Shown here one piece after another: positions 45,065 to 57,113 of a DNA stretch of 64,000 bases; position 1 is the stretch's first letter, and every line of letters starts with the position of its first letter. The stretch comes from Streptomyces kanamyceticus (GTDB lineage: Bacteria; Actinomycetota; Actinomycetes; Streptomycetales; Streptomycetaceae). The DNA lies in NCBI RefSeq assembly GCF_008704495.1, contig NZ_CP023699.1:9672001-9736000 (forward strand). The letters are read 5' to 3'. The translations under genes and the position numbers were made by a program. The notes below the pieces were generated by a model. The model saw nothing but the letters and a program-made list of their open reading frames with translations. It had not been told where the DNA came from and ran no database searches.

Positions 45065-45715
45065 TCAGCGCGCCTGGCTGTGCTGCCCGTGGTGAGTGCG
45101 TGCCTCGGCCGTGGTCTTCAGGTCGCGCATCCACGCTTCGAGGCCATCGCCCAGGATCTTGGTGGCGGCGGGGACGTTCGCGTCGACCTGCGGGCCGCTG
45201 TGGGTCTCTTCGGTGGTCACACGCACCCCGCCCTTGACCTTGGTGAAGTTCCATACGTGGACGCCGTCGATGTGCAGGCCTTCGCCGGTCGCGGGACCGG
45301 TCCAGCGTATGCAGGAGTTGCGCTTGAGCTGCTCGACGGTCGAGGTGATGTCCAGGCTGGTGGCGGGCGTCGCGGGGTTGGGCGGCACCGGGGTCGTCCA
45401 CCGGAACGCCGAGCCCTTGCGGAGGGGGCCGTCGTCGAGGCGGTCCATGGTGGTGATGTGGGCCTGCCAGGACGGCCAGCGCTCCACCTCGGTCTGCAGC
45501 TTCCAGATGGTGCGCATCGACGCGTGGATCACGGTGTCGGTCTTGTAGCGCACACGTGCGTCGGGATCGACGCCCGCACCGCGGCAGGTGACGGGCTTGC
45601 CGTGGTGGTCGGCCGTGGCCCCGGCGGGTGCGGTGGCGGTGGCGAGGATGCCGACGACGGCGAGCGGGACGGTCAGCAGGGCGGCGCGGACGCTGGTGCT
45701 GCGAACGTTGGACAT
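45065..45715 (-). CDS. Secreted SRPBCC (START-like) protein
   Basis: 216 residues from ATG 45715 with AAGGGG upstream. Signal peptide about 1-33 (LLTVPLAVVGILATATAPAG). The body matches the polyketide cyclase/dehydrase-like fold: IHASMRTIWKLQTEVERWPS, WQAHITTMDRLDDGPLRKGS, GVHVWNFTKVKGGVRVTTEE. The fold binds hydrophobic ligands; a secreted version is uncommon. A strong promoter with repeats lies upstream, suggesting tight control by an unknown repressor. Confidence 0.85.
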   Translation of the reverse strand: MSNVRSTSVRAALLTVPLAVVGILATATAPAGATADHHGKPVTCRGAGVDPDARVRYKTDTVIHASMRTIWKLQTEVERWPSWQAHITTMDRLDDGPLRKGSAFRWTTPVPPNPATPATSLDITSTVEQLKRNSCIRWTGPATGEGLHIDGVHVWNFTKVKGGVRVTTEETHSGPQVDANVPAATKILGDGLEAWMRDLKTTAEARTHHGQHSQAR

Positions 45716-45791
45716 GGTGATCCCCTTGGTGGTGGTAAGTCGATGTCGGCGGCGGTCAGTTGATGCCCGCCCCGGCAGGTCGCTAGAAGCT

Positions 45792-45853
45792 CCTTCGTTG
45801 GTTAGAAGGTATAGCGACAGGGAGGGGATGGTCAATAGCTTTCGTTATAGCTT
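45792..45853 (-). promoter_or_regulatory. Strong promoter with operator-like repeats before the SRPBCC gene
   Basis: Minus-strand -35 TTGACC (45835-45830), 16-base spacer, -10 TATACC (45813-45808). An inverted repeat CCTTCTAACCAACGAAGG (45792-45809) covers the expected start of transcription. On the plus strand the 7-mer ATAGCTT is repeated at 45835-45841 and 45847-45853, overlapping and just upstream of the -35 box. Confidence 0.6.
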
Positions 45854-45881
45854 CTCACTCCAGCGTGGAGTCGTAGTCGCG

Positions 45882-47645
<1,764 letters not shown>

Positions 47646-47701
47646 GTGGGCTCTCCTGTTGTGGCGGTGTGATGTTTCAGGAAGTGAACGATCAGGGGCC
47701 T

Positions 47702-47715
47702 TGGGAGCGCTCTCT
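47702..47715. promoter_or_regulatory. CebR-like LacI-family operator
   Basis: TGGGAGCGCTCTCT matches the CebR box TGGGAGCGCTCCCA at 12 of 14 positions, including the central GAGCGCTC. It is 57 bases upstream of the secreted beta-helix protein start. CebR represses glucan-utilisation genes until cello-oligosaccharides are present. Confidence 0.65.
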
Positions 47716-47926
47716 TGACCGGGAATAGTTCATCCGCGTGAAGGGTGCGTCAAGGGGGCGTTCGGTAGTTGCCACTGTTTCCCCTGATGAGTCGTCAAGA
47801 AAGTTACGCAGCAGCCCTGTTGTCGACCACAGGCGAGCGCCCCCCCGCACCTCGCCGATCTTCGGTCCGGAAGTGGCGGTACGGGACTCGTCCTGAACGG
47901 GCGCCGGGGGCGACGCCTCAGGTATT

Positions 47927-47942
47927 TATCACAGCTGTGATA
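47927..47942. promoter_or_regulatory. Perfect palindrome, likely TetR autoregulatory operator
   Basis: TATCACAGCTGTGATA is a perfect 16-base palindrome ending 10 bases before the TetR start codon, so the bound repressor would cover the promoter and start. Confidence 0.75.
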
Positions 47943-47952
47943 TTGTCGAGCG

Positions 47953-48549
47953 ATGCCAGCTCGGATTGACTTGGAACAGCGCCGCAAGGACGTCATCGAG
48001 GCGGCTTTCCGCCTCTTGGTAGCTGAAGGCTTCAGTGGTTTGTCGCTGCGCAAGGTAGCCGCCGAATCGGGATTGAACATCGGATCGGTGCGCCACTATT
48101 TCGGCGATCACCGAGAGCTTCTCGCGGCGGCCGCGACCGAAGTCGGCGACCGCATGGGGAAAAGGCTCACCCGGAATTCACCGGACGCCCTGTCGGGGCT
48201 CGCGGGCGAAGCCGCCGTCGACGCCCTGCAGGCACTGGTCGAGGAACTGCTTCCGCTCGACGGCGAACGCCGTGTCGAGTCGATCGTGCTGATGGAGTTC
48301 ATCGTCGCCGCACGCGTGAATCCCCTCTTCCGCCCGGTGACCGAGCAGATGGCGGCCGACATGCGCCAGGTGATCGCGGACGCCCTGCGCGCCTTCGGAG
48401 TGCCGGACCCGGCCGAGGAGGCCGAGCGACTCGTCGCGCTCATCGGTGGCCTGACCCTCGACGCGGTGACGCCGCACGGATCGATCGGCGCGGCGCGCCT
48501 TCGCACGACGCTGCGCGCGCATCTGCGGTCGCTGCCGTTGCGCCGCTGA
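47953..48549 (+). CDS. TetR-family regulator paired with an MFS transporter
   Basis: 198 residues from ATG 47953. Helix-turn-helix: RRKDVIEAAFRLLVAEGFSG, LSLRKVAAESGLNIGSVRHY, FGDHRELLAAAA. C-terminal domain of the TetR_C_6/BetI type. No Shine-Dalgarno is visible and the palindromic operator is very close, so the mRNA may have a very short leader. The MFS gene begins 69 bases downstream and is its probable target. Confidence 0.92.
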   Translation: MPARIDLEQRRKDVIEAAFRLLVAEGFSGLSLRKVAAESGLNIGSVRHYFGDHRELLAAAATEVGDRMGKRLTRNSPDALSGLAGEAAVDALQALVEELLPLDGERRVESIVLMEFIVAARVNPLFRPVTEQMAADMRQVIADALRAFGVPDPAEEAERLVALIGGLTLDAVTPHGSIGAARLRTTLRAHLRSLPLRR

Positions 48550-48618
48550 AGTGGAAGTACCTGAACTGCAGGAAAACCTGAACCGTAAAAGACACCCGAA
48601 CCACAAGGGGGATCCATC

Positions 48619-49815
48619 GTGCCCGCGTGGCTGTTCGCGCTGCTCGCTGCCGCTTTCGTTCTCTATACCGATGACTATGTGATCGCGGGGGTGCTGCCGG
48701 AAATCGCGCGAGACCTGAACGTCAGCGAGGCCCAGGCCGGGCAATTGGTGACCGTCTTCTCGCTCACCGTCGCCCTGGCCGCGCCGATCGCCGCGGTCGC
48801 CTTGGCGCGGGTGTCCCGCCGACGCCTCTTCACCGCCGCGTTCGTGCTGTTCATCGCCGCGAACCTGATGGCGGCCACGACCACCGGCTTCGGACTCCTG
48901 GTGGCCCTGCGCATCGTGGCGGCACTCGCGGCGGCGTGCACGACTCCGGCGGTGTTCGCGTATGCCGCAGAGCGGGCCCCGGAGACTCACATCGGCAGAT
49001 ACGTCGCCGTCGTGGCACTCGGCGTCACGGGCTCGATCGCGGCCGGAGTGCCGATCGGCACCTGGATCGGCGGCCATTTCGGCTGGCGGGCGACCTTCGT
49101 GTCGATGGCGGTGGCCGGAGCCGCGGCGCTGGCCCTCCTCCTCGTGACGCTGCCCGGCGAGCACGACAGGTCCGGTGAAGTGCCCGCCGTACGCGAGCAG
49201 TTGCGTGCGCTCGCCGCCGCACCCGTGTCGCTCGGACTCCTGGCGAACTGCGCGCTCATGACCGGTTCGATGATGATGCTCACGTATACGGCGCCCTATC
49301 TCGACGCGGTGAGCCGGGCGAGCGTGGATCAGCGCGCGCTGTCCTTCAGCCTCTCCGGGTTCGCGGGCATCATCTGCATCTGGGCGGGCGGGAAGGTCAC
49401 CGACCGATGGGGCCCGGACCGCACACTGATCACCGGGATCGGCGTCTTCGTCGGCAGCATGGCGGTCCTGGGGCTGCTCTGGTTCGCCCGTCCCGTGCCC
49501 TTCTCCGTCCTCGTCGTGGTGGGCACGGTCTGGGGCGGCATGGCCTTCTGGAACTCGCCCGCCATCCAGGCCCGTCTCTATCTGCTCGCGGGACCGGCCG
49601 CGCCCCAGGCCCTGGCGCTCAACACGTCGGGCACCTACCTCGGGGTCTCGTTGGGCGGAGCCGTCGGAGGTGTCACGCTGAGCGGCGTGGGGGCCGGAGC
49701 GCTCCCGGTCGTCGCGGGCCTTCTCGGACTGGGCGCGCTGGCGCTCCTGGCACTCGCCATCAACGCCTCGAAAACATCAACGGCGTTGCAGGAAGCGGCC
49801 GTTGAACGGAGCTAG
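48619..49815 (+). CDS. MFS transporter, DHA1/AraJ-like (12 TM)
   Basis: 398 residues from GTG 48619 after AAGGGGGATC. Twelve membrane segments; early motif DDYVIAGVLPEIARDLNVSE is a variant of the D-x-(FY)-(VI)-x-x-x-(LM)-P pattern of DHA1 sugar or drug exporters, and motif A-like ALARVSRRRLFTA follows TM2. It probably exports a small molecule sensed by the TetR protein encoded just before. Its stop is directly adjacent to the end of the convergent fibronectin-III gene, leaving no room for a terminator. Confidence 0.9.
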   Translation: MPAWLFALLAAAFVLYTDDYVIAGVLPEIARDLNVSEAQAGQLVTVFSLTVALAAPIAAVALARVSRRRLFTAAFVLFIAANLMAATTTGFGLLVALRIVAALAAACTTPAVFAYAAERAPETHIGRYVAVVALGVTGSIAAGVPIGTWIGGHFGWRATFVSMAVAGAAALALLLVTLPGEHDRSGEVPAVREQLRALAAAPVSLGLLANCALMTGSMMMLTYTAPYLDAVSRASVDQRALSFSLSGFAGIICIWAGGKVTDRWGPDRTLITGIGVFVGSMAVLGLLWFARPVPFSVLVVVGTVWGGMAFWNSPAIQARLYLLAGPAAPQALALNTSGTYLGVSLGGAVGGVTLSGVGAGALPVVAGLLGLGALALLALAINASKTSTALQEAAVERS

Positions 49816-51156
49816 TCAGCCCGACGGAGTGGCCGACACCTCGGGGGAGAGAGCGGACTCGAAACCGTCCTCGTTGAGGGTGGCGATGGCGTAGTAGTAC
49901 TTCGTGCCGCCGGTCAGACCGCGGTCCACGTACTGCGAGTCCTTCGTGTCACGGCTGAACTCGGCGTTCTCCTTGGTGACGTGGGGACTGGTGGAGCGGT
50001 AGACGCGGTAGCCGGTGATTCGCGACTCGTCGCTGCCGCTCGGGACGTCGTACCAGCTGAGCCGCACACTGCCCGCGCCCGGCACGATGTCGTAGACCTG
50101 CGTGGCACTCGGCGGCCGCGGCGCCGTGTACGTCGGCCGCGACGACGCGGAGGCGGGCGAGGAGACGGAGTGCTGGGAGGTGGCGACGACGGCGTAGTAG
50201 TAGTCCCGCTCGCCCACGTCCTCGCCGACCGTGGCCGTGTACTCGGTACGCGTCACGGTGGCCACGCGGTTGGCGGGGTCGGTGATGTCGACCGGGGAGG
50301 TCTTGGAACGGTAGACGGTGTAGGAGGAGACCGGCACGTACGGGCTCTGCGACCACCTGAGGGTGAGCCGTTTGCCCGTGAGCTGGGGGGTGTTGAGGAA
50401 GGGAGCCTTCGGCGCGGTGGCGGACGTGACGGTCTTGGTGCCGGTCACGTAGTTGGACGGCTCGGACTCGTTCCCGGCGGCGTCGACACCCCGTACCTGG
50501 TACACGTATTGGAGGCCCGCTTCGCCCTTCGTGTCACGGAAGGTCAGGGAGGTCGTCGAACCGACCTTGGTGAGGTGGGAGTTGAGTGACTCCGAGCGGT
50601 ACACCACGTACTTCACCGCGTCCGAGTCGCCGCTGCGCCACGTCAGCGTCACACCGCGCTCGTCCTCGCGGGCGAGCTTGAGGTCCCGCGGGGCGAAGGG
50701 CGCGACGGTGTCGCGGGTGCCCCGCACGGGCTCGGTGTAGGGCGAGACGTGCCCGGCGTCGTCCAGGGCGCGGACCTTGTAGGCGTACGCGACGTCGGGG
50801 TCGGCGTCGCTGTCGACGTACGCCCCCGTGCTCACGGTGGCGAGCAGCGCGTAGGGGCCGACCTCGTCAGGACCGGTGCCCTCCGCCTCGGCCCGGTACA
50901 CCTCGTAGCCGGTCGCCGCGGAGAGCGTGCTCCAGGAGAGCGAGACGGCCTCGCGTCCGGAGCTGACCTGGAAGCCCTCGGGGGCGTCGTACAGGGGGTT
51001 GTCGGGCTGGTCCGGGTCGGCGCCGAAGCGCCCGGCCGAACTGGGCGCCGTGGCGGGCGCGGTGGCCTGGGCGGTGCCGGTGAACCCGAGGGCGAGGATG
51101 ACGACGGTGGCCGCGGAGGCGACGAGCGTCGGTCTGAGGCGAGTGCGTGGAGACAC
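49816..51156 (-). CDS. Secreted multi-fibronectin type III protein
   Basis: 446 residues from GTG 51156 with AAAGGGAAC upstream. Signal peptide 1-35 (LVASAATVVILALGFTGTAQ). Four FN3 domains of about 95 residues follow, each with the pattern VSLSWSTLSAATGYEVYRAE, VTLTWRSGDSDAVKYVVYRS, LTLRWSQSPYVPVSSYTVYR, VRLSWYDVPSGSDESRITGY. No catalytic domain, so it is likely an adhesive or carbohydrate-associated extracellular protein, here standing alone rather than attached to a hydrolase. Confidence 0.92.
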   Translation of the reverse strand: MSPRTRLRPTLVASAATVVILALGFTGTAQATAPATAPSSAGRFGADPDQPDNPLYDAPEGFQVSSGREAVSLSWSTLSAATGYEVYRAEAEGTGPDEVGPYALLATVSTGAYVDSDADPDVAYAYKVRALDDAGHVSPYTEPVRGTRDTVAPFAPRDLKLAREDERGVTLTWRSGDSDAVKYVVYRSESLNSHLTKVGSTTSLTFRDTKGEAGLQYVYQVRGVDAAGNESEPSNYVTGTKTVTSATAPKAPFLNTPQLTGKRLTLRWSQSPYVPVSSYTVYRSKTSPVDITDPANRVATVTRTEYTATVGEDVGERDYYYAVVATSQHSVSSPASASSRPTYTAPRPPSATQVYDIVPGAGSVRLSWYDVPSGSDESRITGYRVYRSTSPHVTKENAEFSRDTKDSQYVDRGLTGGTKYYYAIATLNEDGFESALSPEVSATPSG

Positions 51157-51481
51157 GGCTGGCGTTCCCTTTCCGGTGGAACCACGTACGGGCGTACGTG
51201 AGTTCGGGATGCAGTCGTGGGGGGAGTTGATGGCGCGGGTGATGCTGTGGGGGCAGGAAACTGTAGCTGTAAATGACCGGGGAACGGGAGGCGGCGCGCT
51301 GTGCCGCCGGGGCGAGCCGGGCCCGAAGTGCACCTGTGGGGCGGGAATGACGAGTGAGCCGGGTGGGTTGGCCTATGCGTAGCGGTAGCCCGCTGATGCG
51401 GCACGCCTCAGCCGTGTGCCCTGATGCGGCACGCCTCAGAGGTGCGCCCTGATGCCCGAAGTCGTCTGTGAGGAGAGTCCG

Positions 51482-52150
51482 TTGAGCCGCCCTGCTCCCA
51501 GGTTCATCACCTTCGACATGTACGGAACCCTGACGGACTTCGCCATCGGGGCCGCGGCGAGAGACGTGATCGAGGACGTGGCGCCGCCCGAGAAGCTGGA
51601 CGCCTTCCTCCACCGGTTCGGCTGCTACCAGCTCGACGAGGTGATGGGGGACTGGCGGCCGTACGACGAGGTGGTCTCCCGCGCCTTCGAACGGGCCTGC
51701 CGCAGCACCGGAGTCGAGTTCCGTCCCGGCGACCCCGCCGAGATCTACGCGGCGGTCCCGGAGTGGGGACCCCACCCCGATGTCCCCGGCCCCCTCGCGA
51801 AGCTGGCGGAACACTTCCCGTTGGTCATCCTCTCCAACGCCGCCGACGAGCACGCCCATCGCAACGCCGCGAAGCTCGGCGCCCCCTTCCACGCGCTGTA
51901 CACGGCGGAGATGGCGCAGGCGTACAAGCCGAGGCTGCGTGCTTTCGAGTTCATGTACGAGCAGTTGGGGTGTCTGCCCGAGGAGACGATGCATGTGTCG
52001 TCGAGCCCGCGCTACGACTTGCAGTCGGCGACCGACCTCGGTGTGCGGGAGACGGTGTACCTGAACCGGGGGACCGAGCCCTCGGCGCCCTTCTACCACG
52101 CGTATGAAGTCACCTCGCTGGCAGGTGTGTTGGAGCTTGTGGGTATCTGA
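51482..52150 (+). CDS. Haloacid dehalogenase type II family protein
   Basis: 222 residues. TTG 51482 is preferred because AGGAG lies six bases upstream; a longer frame begins at 51452. Motif I FDMYGTLTDF with the nucleophile Asp near residue 11, motif II LVILSNAADEH near 118, motif III Lys in AYKPRLRAFEFM near 150, and VSSSPRYDLQSATDLG as motif IV-like segment. The size and cap domain fit (S)-2-haloacid dehalogenases, but many relatives are phosphatases. Confidence 0.88.
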   Translation: MSRPAPRFITFDMYGTLTDFAIGAAARDVIEDVAPPEKLDAFLHRFGCYQLDEVMGDWRPYDEVVSRAFERACRSTGVEFRPGDPAEIYAAVPEWGPHPDVPGPLAKLAEHFPLVILSNAADEHAHRNAAKLGAPFHALYTAEMAQAYKPRLRAFEFMYEQLGCLPEETMHVSSSPRYDLQSATDLGVRETVYLNRGTEPSAPFYHAYEVTSLAGVLELVGI

Positions 52151-52936
52151 CGCTCGGAACGCCACCAACTCGACCAAAAAGCATTCCACTTCACCGTGAC
52201 GCGCCCCTGTCCGGGTGCTCCGGACGGGGTGGGATCGGCGGAGCCCGCGAAGCGGCACCAGAGCCGGTCCGACGGGTTTTTCGGGGTCCCGAGCCGGCCC
52301 TCGCGCCCACCCGCCGGCGCCGCCGTCCCGTGCCCGCCGACGAGATTCCGCCAAACAAGCCCTAAATGGGGACTAGTTGGCGACGCCGGGATGGCGTCGG
52401 ATCGCGGGCACCGGCAACCTAGAGAACTCGCGTCGTCACAGGTCACAACGCATGTCTTCGCTGTCGACGCAACTGTGACCAGTGATCTTTTCGTGGATTC
52501 TGCTTCAAAGCTTGAGCACAAGTTGCACACATACCCTCTCCAGGCAGGCCTCGATGGTCTAGATTGACCGTGCTTCACATGGGGACACGAGGCGACAAAC
52601 AATGATCTATAGGTCTGGTGCGACGGACAGCCAGTAGTCGCGTCCCCCGGCGCCAGACCGTGGGGGTGATCAGTTTTAGGGGCCCGGGAGGGGGGCCTTG
52701 GGTGCGGGGAGCACCCGAGGTTTCGATGGGCCTCCGCGCATCACACATCTCCGGCCGGACACATGAGTCCGCTGCCGCTGTTTGGGTTGTTCAACTAGCG
52801 CTGAATTGAGCCGGTATGCCATGGCCGGGAGGCGGGGGTGCCTCCCGGGGGGAGGAACAGCGCGGTGCGGGGGGCGGGGGCGCCTCCCGAGGGGAGCAAC
52901 AGTGCGGGGGGCGGGAGCCTCCCGGGGGGAGGAACC
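52151..52936 (+). other. 786-base leader/promoter region of the exopolysaccharide operon
   Basis: No gene with coding character. It contains an imperfect inverted repeat GGTCACA (52441-52447)/TGTGACC (52474-52480); a 10-bp stem 52612-52621 with 52650-52659 (one G-U pair, open interior); a 10-bp hairpin 52696-52720 followed by TTTCG; and a triple repeat of a Shine-Dalgarno hairpin (52840-52936). The stretch 52440-52620 is clearly richer in A+T than its surroundings and is the likeliest place for the promoter, though no firm -10/-35 pair was found. Confidence 0.6.
52840..52936 (+). repeat. Three-fold repeat of a Shine-Dalgarno-bearing hairpin
   Basis: Copies at 52840-52860, 52882-52902 and 52917-52936 share CCTCCCGGGGGGAGGAAC (middle copy slightly changed), separated by G-rich spacers. 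CCTCCC can pair with GGGAGG, hiding the ribosome binding site. A fourth, related copy (CTGGGGGGAGGAACAG) precedes the dehydrogenase gene at about 54513-54530. Confidence 0.85.
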
Positions 52937-54459
52937 GTGTGGAGCGAACACGTCGAGCCCACTGGCGACCTGGGGGGGTCTGTGCAGCAGGGGGAATTAG
53001 TTCGCCCGTTCCTACCGGCGCGCGGGCGACCGGTGAACGGGGCGGTCGGTCAGCCCGCGATCGACTGGGAGCAGCGGTACCGCCGTACCGTGATCACCAG
53101 CGATACCGTGGCCACCGCCATCGTGGTGGCGGCGATCGGCAACTTCTTCGGAGTCCGGGACGCGGCCAACTGGCATGAGAAGTGGGGGATCCTCGCCTTC
53201 GGCACCGAGTTGCTTGTGCTGGGCGCGCTCGCGTTGAGCCGGGCCTGGGCCCGGCCGTGCTCGGCCAGGGCGCCGAGGAATTCCGCAGACTCGGACGCTC
53301 ACTGTTCACGGCCGCCGTCGTACTGGCGCTCGGTGGGATCGCTCTCACCTCGCGCAATATCAAGCTCTGGATCTTCGTCGCGATCCCCGCCATCGCGCTC
53401 GTCACCATGACCGAGCGCTATCTGCTCCGTCTTTGGCTGCACAAACAGCGGAAAGAGGGACGCTGCCTGCGGCCGGTGCTCGCTGCCGGAAGCCTGGCCA
53501 CCGTGCGCGACCTGATCACCCGGGCCCGCAAGTTCCCGCACCTCGGCTGGCGGGTGGAAGCGGTGTGCACACCTGACAACCCAGGGCTCGAGGGTGATCA
53601 CCTGGACGGTGTGCCGGTCGTGGGAAGACTCGCGGACGTCGCGGGCCACGTCCGCCGCGACGGCTACCGCGTCGTCGCGGTCACATCCGACCCGCACTGG
53701 TCACCGGACCGGCTGCAGCGGCTGGCGTGGAACCTCGAAGGCAGCGATGCCGAGATGGTCGTGGCCCCCGTCCTCATGGAGGTGGCAGGACCGCGGCTGC
53801 ACGTCGACGCGGTGCTCGGGATCCCGCTGCTGAGGGTCAGCATGCCGACGTTCACCGGGGGCCGCCGGGCCGTCAAAGGAGTCGTCGACCGGCTCGGCGC
53901 GGCGATCCTGCTGATGCTCTTCGCACCGCTGATGGTGCTCGTCGGGCTGCTCGTACTGATGGACAGCAGGGGTGGCGCGCTGTACCGCCAGCGCAGAGTC
54001 GGCAAGGGCGGCCAGGAGTTCACCATATTCAAGTTCCGCACCATGGTCACCGGAGCCCACGGGGCACGCGACCAGCTGGCCGACCGCAACGAGGGCGCCG
54101 GGCTGCTCTTCAAGCTCCACCGGGACCCTCGGGTGACCCGGGTGGGAGCGGTGCTGCGCCGGTACTCGATCGACGAGCTCCCACAGCTCCTCAACGTACT
54201 CACCGGCTCGATGTCGCTCGTCGGCCCCCGGCCTCCGCTGCCGGAGGAGTCGGCGGCCTACGGCCCGGACATCCGGCGGCGTCTCCTGGTCAAGCCCGGG
54301 CTCACCGGCCTGTGGCAGATCAGCGGACGCAGCGACCTGCCGTGGGAGGAGGCGGTCCGCCTCGACCTGCGGTACGTGGAGGACTGGTCGCTCGCCCTGG
54401 ACACAGTGATCTTGTGGAAGACGCTGCGTGCGGTGCTCCAGGGACAGGGAGCGTACTGA
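52937..54459 (+). CDS. Initiating exopolysaccharide sugar-phosphate transferase, frameshifted
   Basis: Polyprenyl-phosphate sugar phosphotransferase (WbaP/CpsE type) that would load the first sugar on the lipid carrier. The N-terminal part is in frame from GTG 52937 (after GGGGGGAGG) through two membrane segments (TVATAIVVAAIGNFF; ILAFGTELLVLGALALSRAW); the rest continues one frame over as AVLGQGAEEFRRLGRSLF. One missing G in the GGG run at 53247-53249 explains the break. The C-terminal catalytic domain is intact: FKFRTMVTGAH, RRYSIDELPQLLNVL, SLVGPRPPLPEES, GLTGLWQISGRSDLPWEE. Codon TTA at 52997-52999. Either a sequence error, a mutant, or a protein restarted from ATG 53182. Confidence 0.8.
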
Positions 54460-54532
54460 TGCGCGATGGCCGTCGCCCGGCCGACGCACGGAAGGCAGGC
54501 CGCGAGGGCCTGCCTGGGGGGAGGAACAGGTC

Positions 54533-55847
<1,315 letters not shown>

Positions 55848-55858
<11 letters not shown>

Positions 55859-57113
55859 CGCAACCAGCGGCGACCGGCACGGCCGGCGCGCGCTGATCCT
55901 GGTGGAGAACCTGTCGGTGCCGTTCGACCGGCGGGTGTGGCAGGAGTGCACGACGCTGCGCGACGCGGGCTGGGAGGTGCACGTCATCTGCCCCCGTGGG
56001 GAGAAGCGGGACACGGAACCGGAGGCGGTGATCGACGGGGTGCGGATCCACCGCTACCCGTTGCGCGCGGCCACCGGAGGGCCCGCAGGCTATCTGCGGG
56101 AGTACGGCTCCGCGCTGTGGCACACGGCCCGCCTCGCCCGCAAGGTGGGACCGGTCCACGTGGTCCACGCCTGCAACCCGCCCGACCTGCTGTTCCTGCC
56201 CGCGCGGTGGCTGACGAGACGGGGCGCGCGGTTCGTCTTCGACCAGCACGACCTGGTGCCCGAGCTGTACCTCTCCCGGTTCGACCGGGGCAAGGACCTG
56301 CTCTACCGCGCCGTGTGCGCCCTTGAACGGCGGACCTACCGGGCCGCGGACATCGTGCTCGCCACCAACGAGAGCTACCGGGACGTCGCGGTGCGCCGCG
56401 GCGGCAAGCGGCCGCAGGACGTCTTCGTGGTGCGCAGCGCGCCCGACATCGACCGGTTCCATCCGGTGCCGCCCGAACCGGAGTTGAAGCGCGGCAAGCC
56501 CCATCTCCTGTGCTACCTCGGCGTGATGGGCCCCCAGGACGGCGTCGACTACGCCCTGCGCGCCCTCGCCAAGCTCCGCGACGACCTCGGAAGGACCGAC
56601 TGGCACGCGGTGTTCGTCGGCTCCGGTGACGCCTTCGACGCGATGGTGGAGCTGTCCCGGCAGCTCGGGCTCGCCGAGCAGGTGCAGTTCACCGGGCGCA
56701 TCCCGGACGCCGACCTGGTGCGCTACCTGTCCACCGCGGACGTGTGCCTCTCGCCCGACCCGCGCAATCCGCTCAACGACGTGTCCACCATGAACAAGGT
56801 CTTGGAGTACATGGTCATGGGCAGACCCATCGTCTCCTTCGACTTACGCGAGGCGAGAGTCTCCGCCGGTGACGCCGCGGTCTACGCGCCCGCCAACGAC
56901 GAGGCCGAGTTCGCCAAGCACGTCGCACTGCTCCTGGACGACCCGGAGCAGCGGGCCCGGATGGGCAAGGTCGGCCAGGAGCGGATCAGCGGGCAGCTTT
57001 CCTGGCGGAACTCGCAGGAGTCGCTGCTCGCCGCCTACGCCGCCGCCTGCCGTGACCACACTCCGGTGTCGGCGAGCGCCAAGGACAGGACAGGGAAGAG
57101 GCAGCGCAGTTGA
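55848..57113 (+). CDS. Family 4 glycosyltransferase with a TTA codon
   Basis: 421 residues. TTG 55848 overlaps the dehydrogenase end by 11 bases. GT-B fold: N-terminal RRVWQECTTLRDAGWEVHVI and VVHACNPPDLLFLPA, and the C-terminal donor site with LSPDPRNPLNDVSTMNKVLE and YMVMGRPIVSFDL (E-x7-E region). Similar proteins in actinobacterial capsule loci add a sugar at the inner face of the membrane. Codon 333 is TTA (56844-56846), so full translation should need the bldA tRNA. Confidence 0.88.

Larger units (their letters stand above)
47646..47952. other. 307-base divergent regulatory region
   Basis: No gene. It holds the start region of the leftward beta-helix gene with a CebR-like box (47702-47715), and ends in a perfect 16-base palindrome (47927-47942) just before the rightward TetR gene. 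The middle has no convincing promoter on either strand. Confidence 0.6.

Noticed and set aside
52196..52567. 123-codon open frame in the exopolysaccharide leader
   Set aside because: No ribosome binding site, no third-position G+C bias over its second half, and no recognisable protein.
52440..52760. Cyclic-di-AMP (ydaO-type) or other known riboswitch
   Set aside because: Stems are present but the conserved core bases I know for that class were not found, so only an unnamed structured leader is reported.
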